Translations under genes and position numbers: made by a program
Shown here: positions 48,726 to 62,092 of the stretch, one piece after another
How the letters are laid out: each line of letters starts with the position of its first letter
Numbering within the stretch: position 1 is the first letter of the stretch
Assembly (NCBI GenBank): GCA_023105745.1
Contig: JALGQZ010000005.1
Coordinates: forward strand, 65,070,019 to 65,134,018
Direction: 5' to 3'
DNA: 64,000 nucleotides
Origin: Austropuccinia psidii
Lineage: Eukaryota; Basidiomycota; Pucciniomycetes; Pucciniales; Sphaerophragmiaceae
Notes under the pieces: model-generated
What the model saw: only the letters and a program-made list of their open reading frames with translations
Databases searched by the model: none
What the model was told of the DNA's origin: nothing

Positions 48726-50530
48726 TGTAAGGTGTGGATATGAAACTTTGATTAAAAATCAAGTACTTTTCCTGTGCTCAAAATTTTTATAACATAAATT
48801 TTAATGGAGAATAGTAGATTTTAAGAGTTTTTAAAAGAAAACACACCAACTTTATTACTTCTAACTTTTTTATTATAAAAAATAATATTTTAAAAATCCA
48901 TTGTTTTACCAACAATGAAAATTTAACCAAAAATACTCTACAAGAGGTATTTAAGGCTACAAAAGAAATTTCTTCAAGAGAAATTTCAATTAGAACTAAT
49001 TGAGCAAAGAGCTGCAGACAATTAATTTAAGAAATTCTTCAAAAAGAATACCAAAGAGAAAACATTCCCAAAGGTTACCAGAGTGAATTTGGAAACAAAG
49101 TGACAAAGTTAAGTATGATGAATGATGCTTTAATTCAATTTTGGGGTGGTTCAAGGGTAAAAATGATTATAAGGGCTACAAAACATGGATTATAATGACT
49201 TTTTCAAATGGTTAAAATGCTTGAAATTATTCAAAAATGGTTTTTGGAATCTTTTATTGATTGGTTCAACAGTTTTTAAGCGAATTATAAAAGGAAAAGA
49301 TTCTCACATGAAGAGAAGATTGGGGCAAAGAAGACATTTTATAGCCACCAATTTTCATATTCCAAAAGTGAAATTCACTCTAATAAGTAGCGAGAAACAC
49401 TATGAAAACATAAAAGCCAATTATGACATCATTAAAATCTTGTTTGGACCGAAAAAAGGCTTCTTTTAGCCATTTTTTACTATTTCAAACCATTTTAGTC
49501 CTTTAAATCAACCATTTAGATATTAATAGCTTGTTTCAAGCCTTTAAAACATGTCAGAATGTTTTCAAGAGACATCAAAAACCAGCTAAAACTGTTTTTA
49601 CTACAATTGTAAGGGTAGTTTTACCCTCTTGGCAACAGTTAAAACTGCCCTGGTTGGTAGCAAAACCTCATCATAAATTGAGTCCCAGATGCTGTGAGTC
49701 AATCCCAGGCCAAAATTAATAAACATTTGCCTGAAATTTGACATCCCATGCCTTTCATCAAGGAATTTGGAGGAGTCTGACACCCTTGAAGCCAAGATTC
49801 CTTTTTTCCCCAAAAATTAATCTTTCCAATTTATTTTTTCTTCAATTCCTAATCATGTATTATACTAGAGATTTATATATGTAATTCCATTGAAAAAATA
49901 CAGTACACAACTGTAATAATTGATAACTCATTTGTAAATTCAAGTTCACTTATGTAGTACATGTGCAAATTTTGACATTTCCATTGAAAATACTTCAATT
50001 CCTCATAACTTCTAAGCTACACACCACACCTCAATTTCAACACAAAAATTGATTTTTAGCACCACATGTGGTGCAAATTAAATCAAGGTCTTGAGGATTT
50101 TCAGATTTTGATACATAAAATACAAAAAACTTGATTTAGGCTTATTTAGAGTTGAGTTACAGGATTTTCACCCAGAGGGAACCCCACCTTATTTTTTATG
50201 AGGAAATCCATGGTGAAATAATTTTTATAATTTAATTGATTTGAAAAAAAATTATAATGATTTTTATTCAACTTTACAAGAATATTTTTGTTGAAAATTT
50301 ATTTTTACTTAATTTTTTCAAGCAAAAAGTGTATTCTCACAATTTTAAATTTCAATGTAGTTTTAATTTTATATTATAATGAAATTTTCAATTTTTTATA
50401 TAAATTTTAAATTTATATTTCAATTTTTGTTTGTATAATATAATATAGGTTTATTTATTTATTTATAATTATAACATAATTTTGTTATTTGTGGTCTTTT
50501 GAGTATAAAAAAATACCTCTAAGGCTCGCA
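48726..50530 (+). repeat. Complete solo LTR, family R, copy R2
   Basis: 1805 bp from TGTAAGGTGTGGATATGAAA to ...CTAAGGCTCGCA, flanked by perfect GGTAT duplications (48721-48725 and 50531-50535). This is the best-preserved family R copy. Near-terminal stem TTGATT / AATCAA with loop AAA at about 48749-48763. Non-coding as far as I can see. Confidence 0.9.
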
Positions 50531-50535
50531 GGTAT

Positions 50536-51090
50536 TTAATAATATGAGAGTAAGATGTAATATTTAAATACAATACTATCAGGCTTTTTCATAATAATAT
50601 GGGGGTACTACTTCATAAATATCCTTATGACCAATACAGACCATATTATTTAAAATTTAATAAATTAAGAATACAATGATAATGAAGATAATATGATTAT
50701 CAGTACTAATAATAATATTCTCATATTTGAGCACTACTTTATGGCTAATAAAACTAATTTCATGATAGTACTATTTATACAATATCAAACTCTTTCATTG
50801 ATAATTGAAATAATTTTTCTATCAAGAATTTAATAATACTTCTAACATTTTCCTCTGAGAATTTCTACTTAACTTATCATTTTATTTTATTAGTTATCTT
50901 ATTAGAATAGGTATGGATGGATCCTTAAGATTGAGAATTAGATTTCCTTTTAATGTGAAAATACTTTCATGAGTATGGGGGAAAATGAGGAGGAGAGACA
51001 CTATATTTATATTATTTGGGCCCTTCATAGAGGCACTCAAAAACAGGGTACTTTACCTTGAGATGTTTCAGCTGACAAGTATTTTTTATA
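50536..51090. repeat. Unassigned repeat module shared with 7700-7880
   Basis: About 50960-51070 carries a purine-rich stretch with GAGGAGAGACAC, a TATA-like CTATATTTATATT, TAGAGGCACTCAAAAACAGGGTAC and a CAGCTGA, in the same order as 7780-7870. It looks like a promoter part of another LTR family. The rest (50536-50950) is AT-rich with no recognised content. Confidence 0.45.
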
Positions 51091-51460
51091 ATGGTGTTGT
51101 TTTATCAATATATTGAACCATATATTTGGCATATTTAATTACTCTGAGACTTATTTCAGCTTATGAAAAGCCCTGAGCTAGTTTTTCTTGTGAGTAATTT
51201 TGAAATGGTGTCATTGGATCAAGTTATTGCACCATATTTTGAAGGTTTATTTCTATTTAAATTAATCTTTAATGGTATTATGCAAAGACTTGAGACAATT
51301 TCAATGGTGATAAATGTCCAAATGGTTTCATTGGATGGGGTTATTGCACCATTTTTTGATAAATTTTATCATTTATTGAGTGATTATGTAATCTGAGATG
51401 TTTTTTCTGTTTAGTATTGTGTTGGATGGTTTCATTTTACTTTATTATTGAACAATATTT
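51091..51460. repeat. Four-unit tandem repeat, period about 104-117 bp
   Basis: Units start with ATGGTG/ATGGTT at 51091, 51205, 51322 and 51426. Units 2 and 3 are closest (TCATTGGAT then GTTATTGCACCAT in both); units 1 and 4 are more diverged. A 77-codon frame across units 2-3 repeats MVSLDxVIAPxF because of the DNA repeat, so I do not call it a gene. Confidence 0.7.
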
Positions 51461-52124
51461 TTTTTCAATGGCACCATTTTGTATTTTTTTTTATTATTTA
51501 ATCTTAATAATTTTTCTTGGGTGTTCATTATAGATGCTGTGATCTATTACAGGTATTTCATCATTTGTTTGTATAAAGATTTGATTTAAACTAAGTATAC
51601 TGTGCAGTCTTGGAGTTATTTTGAGATTGTATGGAGCTTTCCATGTATTAAGTTAATTAAGGCTTTATTTAATTCTACCTTTTACACCATTGTTGTCTAT
51701 TGGTACAGCTTTAGCTCATTTTATCACATAAAATGCATTTTGGTGATTGTAATTCTTAGTAATATATTATTCTTGATGGATTTTGGGTGGATCTGATGCC
51801 ACCTTGCTACCTTTTCTATGTAAATTTGTCTTTTCTTTCTGATTTAAAAAATATTATTTGGTGTTTTAAATCTTTTATGTTATAACTTCATATAATTTAA
51901 TCAATTTCTTAATCATTGAACTATAAAACTCTTTTGGTATTTTCTATACTGAATGCTTAAATTTCACTTGACATAATAATATTAATGTTATTTTTTTACT
52001 TATTTTATTTTCAAAGTGGCTTTTGAGTTGGGACTTCCTAAATCAACTATTTAAATCTTGATATTTTGAATGTATTTCACTCTCAATACACTTTAAGCTA
52101 GTCCAGAAAGGTATGGAATACCAC
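51461..52124. other. AT-rich stretch, nothing firmly recognised
   Basis: A 64-codon frame at 51602-51796 is hydrophobic but unconvincing. About 18 bases (AAGGTATGGAATACCACA) at 52106-52123 also occur at 8637-8654 within Harbinger copy 1, so a transposase remnant on the minus strand is possible here. Confidence 0.4.
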
Positions 52125-52676
52125 AAAACATTTTTCTATTTCAATTTAGAATAATTCAATTACTGCTAACATTAAACTACATGCCACACCTAGTTCTTAA
52201 CACAAAAAATGATATTTAACACCATATGCAGTGTGGATAAAATTAAATTTTGAAGATTTTCAAATTTTCACACTGAAAATACTTAAAACTTAATTTGAGC
52301 TTATTTAGAGTTGAGCCACAAAATTTTAACCCAGAGGTGACCCAACCTGAAACTTAATCAGCAGTTAAATGGGAAAATGAAGCTCATAAGATCACTGATT
52401 AGAAAAAGGTATAACTATTTTTTGAGACTTTTTTTTCAAAAAATATTTTGATTTTGAAATTTTTATCCAAATTTTATTTTTACGTAAATTTTTCAAGTAA
52501 AATAGTATTTTTAAAATTCTTTCCATTTTCATAATTCTTTTGAAAATCATCCATCATAATTTCACCTGATCTTAGATTTCACTTCAATGATTAGAAATAA
52601 TTTATTTATTTTGACTTATTGACTATATTTTAATTTGTGGTCTTTGGGATATATGAAAAAATCTCTAGGGGTCACA
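52125..52676 (+). repeat. LTR, family R, copy R5 (3' part only)
   Basis: Aligns with the last third of R1 and R2 (CTACATGCCACACCTAG, ACACCATATGCAGTG, GAGTTGAGCCACA) and ends TCTAGGGGTCACA. The left part is missing. Confidence 0.65.
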
Positions 52677-53853
52677 GAATTCATAGAAACTTACTTAAAA
52701 CTATTAATTTTCAAGGAAATTTATAAGAGCTAATGAGGAGATAAATAAAAATGAATTATTTAATTAAATTATATTTAGTTTAGTTCAGAGTTTGTTTGAA
52801 CAGTTTTTTTTAAAAAAATAAATTATTTTGGATTGAATAAAGAATGTTGTTGAGTTAAGTTGATCCTTTTCATGAATTGGTGAACTCCTCATTGCTTCCA
52901 AAAAGGTGTATTTTGAAGAAATAACAGTTGACTAAGTCAAGTAACTGTGGAGCTTTTGACCTAATAAGATATGTCTTTTAAGGTTAATTTGGGTTTCAAA
53001 TATTTTTTAAGGTTGATTTGGGTTTCAAATACTGATTTATTTTTTAGTTTTTCCTATATCTCAAACTCCCTCATATTAGAATTTTCCTAGCCGAATTATT
53101 GAAATAATTTTAATAATGATTTTGAATAAAAAAACATATTATGGGAAATAAAAATAGAAGAAAAATTACTCCTTATTATATAGATTTCTTAAAGCATAGC
53201 AAACTAACCAGGATATTATAATATTTAAATTTCATGATAATTTGGCTTTACAAAAGAAAAAGATTAAAATTTAATGAGAGTTTGAGAAAAAATTCAATCT
53301 CAGTGACAACTTCAGTTTGCAAATCCATATACACAAATTTCCCTCTGTAGGTCATATTCAAAAGCCCAATACATATCACAGCTATAATTGCTATTTAATA
53401 TTGCTGAATTGAGTCATAAGAACTCACTTTTGGATTGAAGATTCTGTTTGAAAAGCTTTTCAAAGATAAATTAAATTTGGATAAAGCACCTTGGAGCTCT
53501 GCTATCAATTCTATCAGTTTTAATTAAAAATATTCTAAGAAATCTTTGGAAATATAAGCTGAATATATTATCAAAAACTGGGATGAATTTGTTAAATTTG
53601 ATCAAGAGTAATTTCAGCTTTAATATCAATCTAAAAAGTAATTTTATAAGGTAAAGTTTTAACTTTTCAATAAATTTTCAATAAATTTATCCATTTTGTA
53701 TCCATAATAACAACAGCTCCAATTTACGGAGATTCGAGACATTGATCTTATACACTTGTTTTATGATTCTTCACTTTTTTCACTTTTATAGACAAGTCTA
53801 ATACCCATCATTATTTATGTAAAGAGATAGATAAAGCTTAACTAACAAAAAGG
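52677..53853. other. AT-rich stretch without recognisable genes
   Basis: Only a small tandem duplication noted at about 52979-53036, where GGTTAATTTGGGTTTCAAAT and its variant are repeated with a period of about 30. Confidence 0.5.
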
Positions 53854-55300
53854 ATTTTAAGGTGTGGATATAAACGTTTTATTTAAACAGAGGTACTTTT
53901 CCTTAAATACAGATTTATTTAAGTTCATTACTGAATAAAAAGTTGTAATTTAAAAAAAAATTATTGAAAATCCATCAGGACTATTATTATTTCACAAGAA
54001 TATTTTAGAAATCTATCAAAAAATAATCTGAAAATATATTTCAGCCTACAAAAGAATATCTTCAAGAATGATTCCTTTTGGTTCAATTTAGGAAAAAAAT
54101 GAAAGAAGTTAAAATCGAAAGCCAGCTTCTAAAACCATTCCAATTCAAATATAAAACTACTATGAGAAAAATGGAGTTATAAACTGAGCTACAAAGATAA
54201 TAGTGATGAAACCTGACCTAATCAGTTCTTTGGGTAATTAAAGTATTAAAATGAATATCAGTTAAAAAAAGTCATCAAAAGGAATATTCATGCAGATTGT
54301 AGGTTTAATTTTTTTGAAAATTGGTGTTTGAAATATATTTTTTATTGGATAAAAGGTAATTAATCTAATTCTTGAGTTGAAAAGATTATAAAATGGAAAG
54401 GAAATATGGGGAAAGGAGGAAATTATTTCATAGACTCAATTTCTTTTACAGAAGTGAAATATTATTCATAATTTTCAAAAGATAATATATAAAAAATGTA
54501 ATAAAATTATGAAATATTTGAGAAATTTAGAGGCCAATGAAAGCTTTAATTGTGATATTTTAAGCCATATCTTTTGATTTAAGAAATCTTATGTAATGGG
54601 AAAAGATGGTTTGAGATTTTTTACACATTTCATAATGTATTTAAAGAAGCTTTGGACAGTTAAAATTTGGTTTTTATGGCTTATTAAAATCAGGATAGTT
54701 TTCCTTCCTTGGTAAACAGGTAAATCTTAAATAGGTTGTATTAAAACCATATGATAAGTTGATAAATAAGCCCTATTAATAGTTTATAGACCAGAATTAA
54801 TGAGCTTTTGTTTTAATTTTGAAACTAAATTCCTATACTTGGAAATTTTGGGGAAGTCTTATGCCCCTTGAGCCAAGCTTCTTTTGCTCCTCAATTTTTA
54901 TCTTTACGATTTATTTTGATTTTCATTCATTCAGTTATTGTGAACTTCTCCATACCATATCTTCAATCAGATCGAATTTTATAGCTACACAACTGTATAG
55001 CATGACACACCATATGTAAATAAAACCTCGTTCTTTTAACAAATCTGTGCATTTAAATTTAATTAGTTTCAATTTCTCATAGCTCCCAAATATTAAACAA
55101 GAACTACCTTTAAGCACAAAGAAATCGGGTTTAAACCCACATGTGGTTTGAATACATCAATCATTTCAATGGTTTTTATACTTTAATACTGGAAATTCTT
55201 CAAATTTAATCTCAGCTTATTTAAAATTACGCTACAGAGCCTTCACTTGGAGGTTATTTACCCTAATATTAAATGGGAAATCCAATGTTTAAATGACATA
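53854..55300 (+). repeat. LTR, family R, copy R4 (diverged, end missing)
   Basis: Starts ATTTTAAGGTGTGGATATAA and follows R1/R2 at lower similarity to about 55300 (GGAAATCCAATG), lacking the last 300 or so bases. Several indels suggest an old copy. Confidence 0.6.
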
Positions 55301-58300
55301 CTTATTCTTTCTAAAACCAAAATGAGGTGTAATACTTCCAGAATTATTGCTTATGGTAAAGGCAGGGCATGAAACTGAAAACAAGAAAACAAATTCCTCG
55401 AGGTATCGAAATTTGTAACGAAAATTACCTCTGATTAATGTTTTATTAACATATTTTGAAGCTGAATATTTTTATCTCAAAGTCATCCATACTCTATAAT
55501 AGAAAGAATCACACAGTTTTACTGAAGAATCTTTTCTATAGGTTCTGTGGCCACTTTTTCTGAAAAGAAATAAAATCTAATGTATTGAATTAGCTATGGA
55601 TTTATAGGCCCCTGGGCTGAAGGTCCAAGGTTTTTTGCTTCAATTATCAAGATTTTATGCACCTGGGCTGCAGTTCCAGGTGCTTTTCAAAGACTTAGTA
55701 TTTATCTAATAGTGGGAAGGTATTTCAAAGAATAGAATCTCACTAAGGAGTTCTTTTGTAAGAATCTTTTGACAAACCAGATTTCTTTGGAAAACTACTA
55801 AGAAATGTTTCTGAAATAAAACAATTTCTCTTCATCGGAAGAAGATACTATAATATAATTGAATAATTTCTGAAATCTTATCATTAAAGTATTATTCTTA
55901 TCAAGTGCAAGCTATATGCAATCAGTAAAGTAATTTCCCTACAAAAATTAATCAAAAGTGGGATTATAAATGTGTAAATCGGAAAATTATAAACATATGG
56001 TATGTCTAAAAATATTCCAAAAACTTATCTCTACAATATAAGAGTTCTGGAGAAAAATTACTAATTAAGAGTAAAAATACCCACCATCAAAAAAATCAAA
56101 ATAAGAGGAGAATTTTTCAATGATAGTAAAAAACAGGTGGCGTTATTTTAAATTCCTTTTAGACTGTGGAAAATACAACTGGGAAATTATAATAAGCTGA
56201 GGTTTTCTCAATTAAGAATATTATTGAATCCTTATTAATATCACTCTTCTTATTGATAATAAAAGTAATCACTGTTAATTTCCCATATTTTGAATATAAT
56301 ATTACATAATTCCATTTTTTCTGTATATTTACTCGTTCTCTTTTCACATGTAATAAGCTACCGAGCTTTTAGCGACAGGAATTTACCATTTTACTATGAC
56401 GAGCTACCAGTAGACTAAAGAATATTCTAATAAAAATATTATAATAATATCATTCCAAGGACCAATCTTTAGATTATTAGAATTATCATTCATATATCTG
56501 TGAATATAAATTAATAAATTAAAAAACATTGTAGAAACAATATTTAATATCTTAAATATTTCTTTTAGCTTAAAAAAGATATTTAGCAAGGAAATATGAG
56601 ATATTGAATAGAAAAATTGCTTGAGATCAAAAAATTAGCAAATAATAAACAGTAACGTCCCAGGTTCACAATACCACATATAAATTTAGAGCTCTCTCCT
56701 GATTACCACGGATTCTAGAAGATATATTTCCTATTATAAACTAAAAATTAAGGACTTGAGAGATTGTTTGATAATTTTGAATAAGCTTATCATAGTCATG
56801 GTAACATGGATTAAACTCAATTAAAAATCAACATGATATCTGGTTAAGTAATGAAATCTATGGTTGGAATGAAATGATTTTTCTGAAAATATCATTCATT
56901 TCATTAGAAAAAACCATGTTTTTCTTTTGAAAAATCAAGTATTTTCCTCATAAAAATATCACATCATTTATTTTATGTTAATTTTTTGAATATTTAATAT
57001 CTTTCTAAATTATCACATCTATATCTCATATAATCAGCTTTTTTTCAGCGGTATTTTCATTTACACCATTTTAGAAAGAGATTTTATATGACCTCTTTGA
57101 TTTTGGTATAAAACTGATATAGTGAAGATTTTTTTTTGCCTTTTCAGCCCAAAATTGTTAATTTCATGTCATTTTCTAATTTTTCAATTATCAAATCTAC
57201 CATATGATGGAGTATCTATACAAAAAATTATTTCTAAATCAATTAAAATGAATTCAACAGCTTGATGTTATTTAATCCATTTTTATAAATTGAGATCCCA
57301 GAATATTAGTTACCCTATCTCTCTTGACTATTTGTGGTTTGTGGATTTTTATCTTTGAGGTGGAAATGATAAAGCTGCTCAAGAATATACTGATATTTAT
57401 ATAGTTTTCTAAAACAGAATATTTGCTATAGGTTGTACTATATAACTCTGAAATATCGGGTACTTTCATAATTCAGCTGGTTAAGATCCTTCAATAAATA
57501 TATGGAACAGAACAAATTTTGAGTGCTGTACTCATGAGAATCTTTGAATTAATTAACATCAATTTCTTTAATTTCATCAAAGATGAATTGTATGTGTGCA
57601 CTGTAGATTAATTTCAATTGAGCCCATCATATAATATAAAATTAAATGAAGTAAAAATATTCTTTTTTAAATTCAATCTTATAATATTCTTGTATGAATA
57701 TACAGTAAGTTTTTTTTATATTATATATATAAAGATTCTCGCACAAAGAAAATCATTTTCAGGATATATTTCTTTCTTGAAGTGATTTGAGATGAGTATA
57801 TCCTGTTTCTATATTTTATTTCAAGTCACATGAAATTGTTTTTTCAGTCAGGAAATTCCTCTTTAACTATTTATATTTTTGCCCCTTTGTAACCAAATTC
57901 ACTGTACAAAGACTTAGAGGTAAATGATACTGACAATTACTATGGTAGTAAATCTGTGGAATATCTAGGAAAGATAAAATTGGATGAGAAAGCCAGTTCA
58001 ATTTGATCTTCCTTGTATATAAATTTTCTGTTTTGAACTATTATTAGTTTAATTAAGCTAATTTTCAATGACCGATCTTTTTTATTTATGATACAATAAT
58101 TTTTCTATCACTGTGATCTGTTTATTTACAGTATCCTTATGTTCTTAAGACGCTCTGAGGGACTTAAGGAGTCATTTATCTTCTTTAATCATTATTTCGA
58201 TTCTAAATTCTCAAAAAATATAGGATAAATTCTAAATTAGTGTTACGCTGAAATAAAGAAATTGTGAGTTCTCTATCCATTAAGGACATAATTATTGAGT

Positions 58301-60473
58301 ATGCATGTGGCTTATGGAAAAATTGGTAATTATGAGTTCCTTTTATTGTTTCTTGAATATAAAATACAAAAAAGAATTTATATTAAGTGGAATGATAGCC
58401 TTGAAAATCATTTGTTGAAAATAAATAAGGCAGTGATCTCTTAATATATTGGTAAAAAAGTATCATAACTTTCCGCTTCATTGAATATTTCTAATTATAA
58501 AATTAGAATGTATTTTGACTACTAAAAATCCCTTAACGGTAGGTTTTGAATAAACTATTCACAATTAATACTTCTCTACTATGTCTCAAAATGCATTTAT
58601 GTTACTAATCCATAATTTAATTTTTTGAAGTTTCCTTTTTGTATTCATATTATATTTACAAATTACTGTTTTGGAAATTGAAAATCTCAAACAATGATTG
58701 AATTTTCACAGGTTAATTATTTCACTTTGTATTTAAATCTTATGTTCCACTCAAATTACAAACATTTAAAAACTCTCCTCAACAATATATTCAAAATATA
58801 TAACACTAATTATTAATAACTATATTTATCATACAGTTTTTGACTTTTGAGTTTTTTGTATATTGATGAAATATTTTCCCCATATTTCAAATCTCTGAAG
58901 AGAGTGTTATTATATTCTTTGTAGTCAAAAAAATATATTATTAAATTATTTCTGGGATGACTTATCAAATGTTAGAAAGCAGTAAAATAGGTAAGGCCAT
59001 CCAAAGGGCTTTTAAATTGTTTTGAATTCAAGTTTTTCCAATTATGTGCTTTTGTAACTCTTGAATGCATGTATTTCTTCCTTGGAGCTATTATTCTACT
59101 ATCATAGAGGAGAAATTGGCTACTAATCTTCTATTAAGTATCTTCACAAGGTAATCTGGAAATAATTCTGCTTTTTACTAGGAAACACGTTTTGTCTCTA
59201 GAAATAGGGCCTTTGAAAGTGAGCTTCCCTGGATCTCCTTTTTCTCAGATTAATATTTACTTTCCAATAGTAAAATTCACGCAAATTCCAAAATAAAAAA
59301 CAAGGGCCTTCTAGATCTGCACTTTCACTAAAGGTGTTTGCCTATACCAAAGCATAGAAGTTAGGTGTATCAAATTACTTAATTAATTCCATGAGTGTGT
59401 AGCTCTGAATAAGCTTCCCTAATTGCTTCCCAATCCCAAGAAAAAGATAATCAGTCCATCTTGACATATAAAAATGCATTGGTTACTTCAAGTAAATGTT
59501 TATTTTCTGAAATTTCCGGACAAAAATATCACGATATCACTGATAAGAACTATCATGTCATCTTCTAAATGAAGCTATGGATAAATAACAAGATATTCTC
59601 ACTTTTGCAGAACTTTTATCAATATATTTTACATGTAAATGGGGTAGTAATTATGGAATGGGTAACTTTTAGATTCATTTCTCATAAAATTAAGTAAGTA
59701 TCTAGTGATCCCCATTTACATGAACAGGTGACATTGGCCCCAAATGACGAGAAAAATGAATTTTTTAGAGAAAGGCTTGGGTTGGGTGTGAGGATAAATC
59801 CTCATAAAGTAAAAATATTGGATGATTATATACATTTTCCAAAATTGGCATATGGTTCCTTGTTCTTAGCTAGTTATTAATAGATTTCATTCTTTTTACC
59901 CAGAAATATTTCTAATTTTCCCACATGGGATCTACCTTGCAAGACATTGTTCTAGTAATCCCTGTTAAAATAAGTTACCACCACCAAATCCTGTCTTAAA
60001 TCCTTCCTCCATCTTTGCTTTACCTGCATTGATAATTTGAAGCCAAAAGAGATAGAATGAAATTTAGAATTCTCAAAACCTGGTGGTTTGAAAGATTTTC
60101 AAAATATTAACACATGGCTTATGGCTGTATATGTTTCAAATAAGCAGTCTAAATTATGGGGAAAATGGTTAGAGATCTTGATCACAAACATTTATAAAAA
60201 TTCATAAGACTAACTGGGTCTTCTGGCTCATTTTTGTCATTATGCAAGGATTTCCTTTTGCCTAAAAAGCACCTCATTTACTGGGGGTTGGTAATTTTGG
60301 CTCTTCAAGTAAAATTTGACCTCTTACCTGAATTTATAATGGGGCTTCATGATTTTATGAGTACCCTTAACCATCTTTAGCCACTTTATTTTATATATTT
60401 TCCCTCAATATTAAGCTTCAAAGTTATCATTATTCTGCCTTATAAAATCTTTGTGAGCTTTGAAAAGGATTTC
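55301..60473. other. AT-rich stretch without recognisable genes
   Basis: About 5.2 kb. Longest frames are about 65 codons and of random character. 55610-55690 repeats CTGGGCTGAAGGTCCA / CTGGGCTGCAGTTCCA about 60 bases apart. 58980-60450 is slightly less AT-rich and may hold an unreadable old element; I could not identify any domain. Confidence 0.45.
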
Positions 60474-61062
60474 TGTGAGCCTTAGAGGTATTTTCATATA
60501 CCCAAAAGACCACAAAAGATAAATTAAGATACAAATATAAATAAAATAAATTTATTTATATTATAAAAATGAAAATTGAAATATAAATACAAATTTATAT
60601 TTAGAAATCAAAATTTAATGATAATTTAAAAATAAAATTACAATAAAATTTAAAATTATGAAATTATATTTTGACTTGTAAAAATTAAGTAAAAATGAAT
60701 TTTTTAATAAAAATTGTGAAATTAAAATATTTTTGGTAAAAATTTATATAAAATATATTATAACTTTTCATCCAATAAATAAACATAAAGAAATTATTAC
60801 ACCATTGGATTCCTCATAAAAAATAAAGTGGGGTCACCTCTGGATGAAATTTCTGTAACTCAACTCTAAATAAGCTTAAATTAAGTTTTTAGTATTTTCA
60901 ATACAAAAGTTGAAAATCCTCAAAACTTTAATTCAATTCCACCACATGTGGTGTTAACCATCAATTTTTGTGTTAAAATTGAGGTGTTGTGTTTAGTTTA
61001 GAAGTTATGAGTAATTGAAGTATTTTCAATTGAATTCAATTGAAATGTCAAAATGCAAAATA
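60474..61062 (-). repeat. LTR, family R, copy R6 (truncated)
   Basis: Begins TGTGAGCCTTAGAGGTATTT, the outer end of family R read in reverse, and follows the family to about 61062 (TGTCAAAATGCAAAA), then diverges. Roughly the outer third is present. Confidence 0.75.
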
Positions 61063-62092
61063 TAATGAGAAGTATCAGTTCTAAATAATAAACTTCTTGG
61101 TGTTCAATTGTCACAAAAATGAGATATACCCCCCAAAGAGGAATTATGGAAATTCCCCATCATAACCATTTTATAGCCAATTAGTCATATTTATCTTTTT
61201 ATGGATAATTGGCCAATTTGGTTCTCTGTGGCCCCCTGGGATAGACCAGCTTCATTGGAACTCCTGGGCCTCCACTATCACTTATCTCTGGGTCCCTTGG
61301 GGTAATATGGCCCCTTTCTCAACCCCCTTTTATTATGGGGTTCTAGGCCCCCTGTGTCCTCTATAGCCCATGGTACATAGGACCTCCTAGGCCCCTTCTG
61401 GCTTGAAAGTAATAAGGCTAACGTTTTTCATAAGTCACCTTACCCCATTCAGAACCAAGAAGTGGCCCCTGGGAGTCACCTTCAAGGCCAGAGGACCAAA
61501 ACTCTTCTGGACATCAACAGATTCCATATATGGTCTCATATACCATTATTTATCATTCTTCCTCAGCAATCCAATGGTGACAATCTCAAGACCTAATTCC
61601 AACATCTAATTATAAGTCCCCAGTCCTCAAGCCCAGTTTTGGAGCAAGTTATTCAAGGAAATCAATTAATAATTCATGAGGGGTAGTGAGTAGGACTTCA
61701 AGAAGGCCATTCAAGGACACCAATCATCTGGCCCATTCAGGTACTTGCAAATTTGCTAATGAAGTATTTCCTCAACAAAATACTGGAAAAGTATCTCAAA
61801 GGATATTCAAGAGGCAGTTATGCACAGAATCTGTAAAGGCATGAAATCTAAATCACTCCCTGGAAAACTCAAGTCATCCATACAGACTGCACTCAAGCAA
61901 TCTGTATGGCATTAACCATTTTGTTCAATTCAATTCCATACTTTTTTTCTCCAATACACCCATTCCAATTCAAAAAGTGGCCAAGGTATATTTCCCAAAA
62001 CAGTCAATACAGCTTTCCACCATTCACACAGCTGTGTTTTTAATTCTCAAAAATCAGTCTGTCAGCTCTTCACATATACTGGCCACTCCTTA
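61063..62092. other. GC-richer block of unknown origin
   Basis: About 1 kb with C-rich runs (GGCCCCCTGTG, GGACCTCCTAGGCCCC, CCCCTTTCTCAACCCCC) in an otherwise AT-rich region. The longest frame is 68 codons (61403-61609). No domain recognised. It directly adjoins the S2 LTR start at 62093 and could be part of an element internal region or a pseudogene. Confidence 0.4.

Noticed and set aside
51163..51396. 77-codon frame as a gene
   Set aside because: Its internal repeat follows from the DNA tandem repeat, and it does not extend through units 1 and 4.
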